Positions 63,867 through 64,000 of a stretch of 64,000 nucleotides of DNA are shown here, piece by piece; position 1 is the first letter of the stretch; the number at the start of each line of letters is the position of its first letter. The notes below the pieces were generated by a model. It did no database searches and had not been told where the DNA came from. It saw nothing but the letters and a program-made list of their open reading frames with translations. Source of the stretch: Selenomonas bovis DSM 23594 (GTDB lineage: Bacteria; Bacillota; Negativicutes; Selenomonadales; Selenomonadaceae); the NCBI RefSeq assembly GCF_000381005.1, contig NZ_KB908386.1, forward strand, positions 22,345-86,344. The letters run 5' to 3'. The translations under genes were made by a program, and so were the position numbers.

Positions 63867-64000
63867 TCAGGCTGCTGCCACAACTTGGATGAGGTGCACG
63901 CCTAATCGCTGTGCCTGTATTTTGCAATGCAATTTAAAAATGTTATGTGCCATTGCCAGCAGGATGGTTTCTGCCTCTACGTTGACATGCCCTTTTGTCA
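63867..64000 (-). CDS. IS1182-family transposase, C-terminal end only
   Basis: The last 44 codons are visible; the gene continues past the right edge. KGHVNVEAETILLAMAHNIFKLH, then CKIQAQRLGVHLI, is the typical C-terminus after the DDE catalytic Glu, with the HNIFKLH helix of IS1182/IS4-like enzymes. No frame break is seen in this part. Confidence 0.7.
   Translation of the reverse strand, partial: TKGHVNVEAETILLAMAHNIFKLHCKIQAQRLGVHLIQVVAAA

Overview
The window looks like a chromosome segment of a G+C-rich, diderm, strictly anaerobic Firmicute of the Negativicutes, most likely Selenomonadaceae (Selenomonas/Mitsuokella-like). This placement is an inference. It rests on TTGACA/TATAAT-type promoters and strong AGGAGG ribosome binding sites combined with an AsmA-like envelope protein and a phosphoethanolamine-transferase-like protein, on a four-subunit 2-oxoacid:ferredoxin oxidoreductase, and on a DUF3793-flavodoxin pair. 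No rRNA, tRNA or CRISPR array was seen.

Bases 1 to about 10,900 are a more AT-rich accessory (defence) island. A minus-strand operon encodes a protein with two RNA-polymerase alpha-CTD-like modules and a sigma region-4-like helix-turn-helix (1107 aa), a ParB-like protein (409 aa), and a PLD-nuclease/SNF2-type helicase that runs off the left edge. A truncated LexA-like repressor is divergent from it. Next comes a Sau3AI-type restriction-modification set (MutH/Sau3AI-family endonuclease, m5C methyltransferase, Vsr). Inverted copies of a roughly 110-bp palindromic repeat bracket the endonuclease gene.

From 10.9 to 29.4 kb the content is housekeeping and metabolism: DUF488; MTA/SAH nucleosidase; a candidate Fur-controlled small RNA; korDABC; a LysR regulator; a sucrose PTS plus sucrose-6-phosphate hydrolase; a Fur-type DUF3793-flavodoxin operon; metNIQ; an Rpn-like nuclease remnant; a secreted protein; a Cof-type HAD phosphatase with ubiX; and a small heat-shock protein whose promoter carries three GTCAA heptads.

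From 29.8 to 44.6 kb lie an AsmA-like protein, a dCache-HAMP-GGDEF-PAS diguanylate cyclase whose ribosome binding site lies in a long hairpin, a helix-rich membrane protein coupled to an AraC regulator, an MFS transporter, and a compact chemosensory operon (cheA, cheW, mcp, a cheR-cheB fusion, a PAS-HisKA protein without an ATPase domain, and a receiver). From 45 to 55.1 kb a single minus-strand run carries a complete urea ABC transporter (urtABCDE) followed by a complete urease operon (ureABCEFGD), so uptake and hydrolysis of urea are co-expressed. From 55.7 kb to the end are enolase, a FlgT-like secreted protein, a phosphoethanolamine-transferase-like enzyme, a bile-acid:sodium symporter-family carrier, a Cache-domain MCP and the 3' end of an IS1182-like transposase.

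Three short non-autonomous repeat families are scattered through the window: a GGAACC-ended MITE-like element, a 94-bp TATCATA-ended element, and the GTCCAC..GTGGAC repeat.
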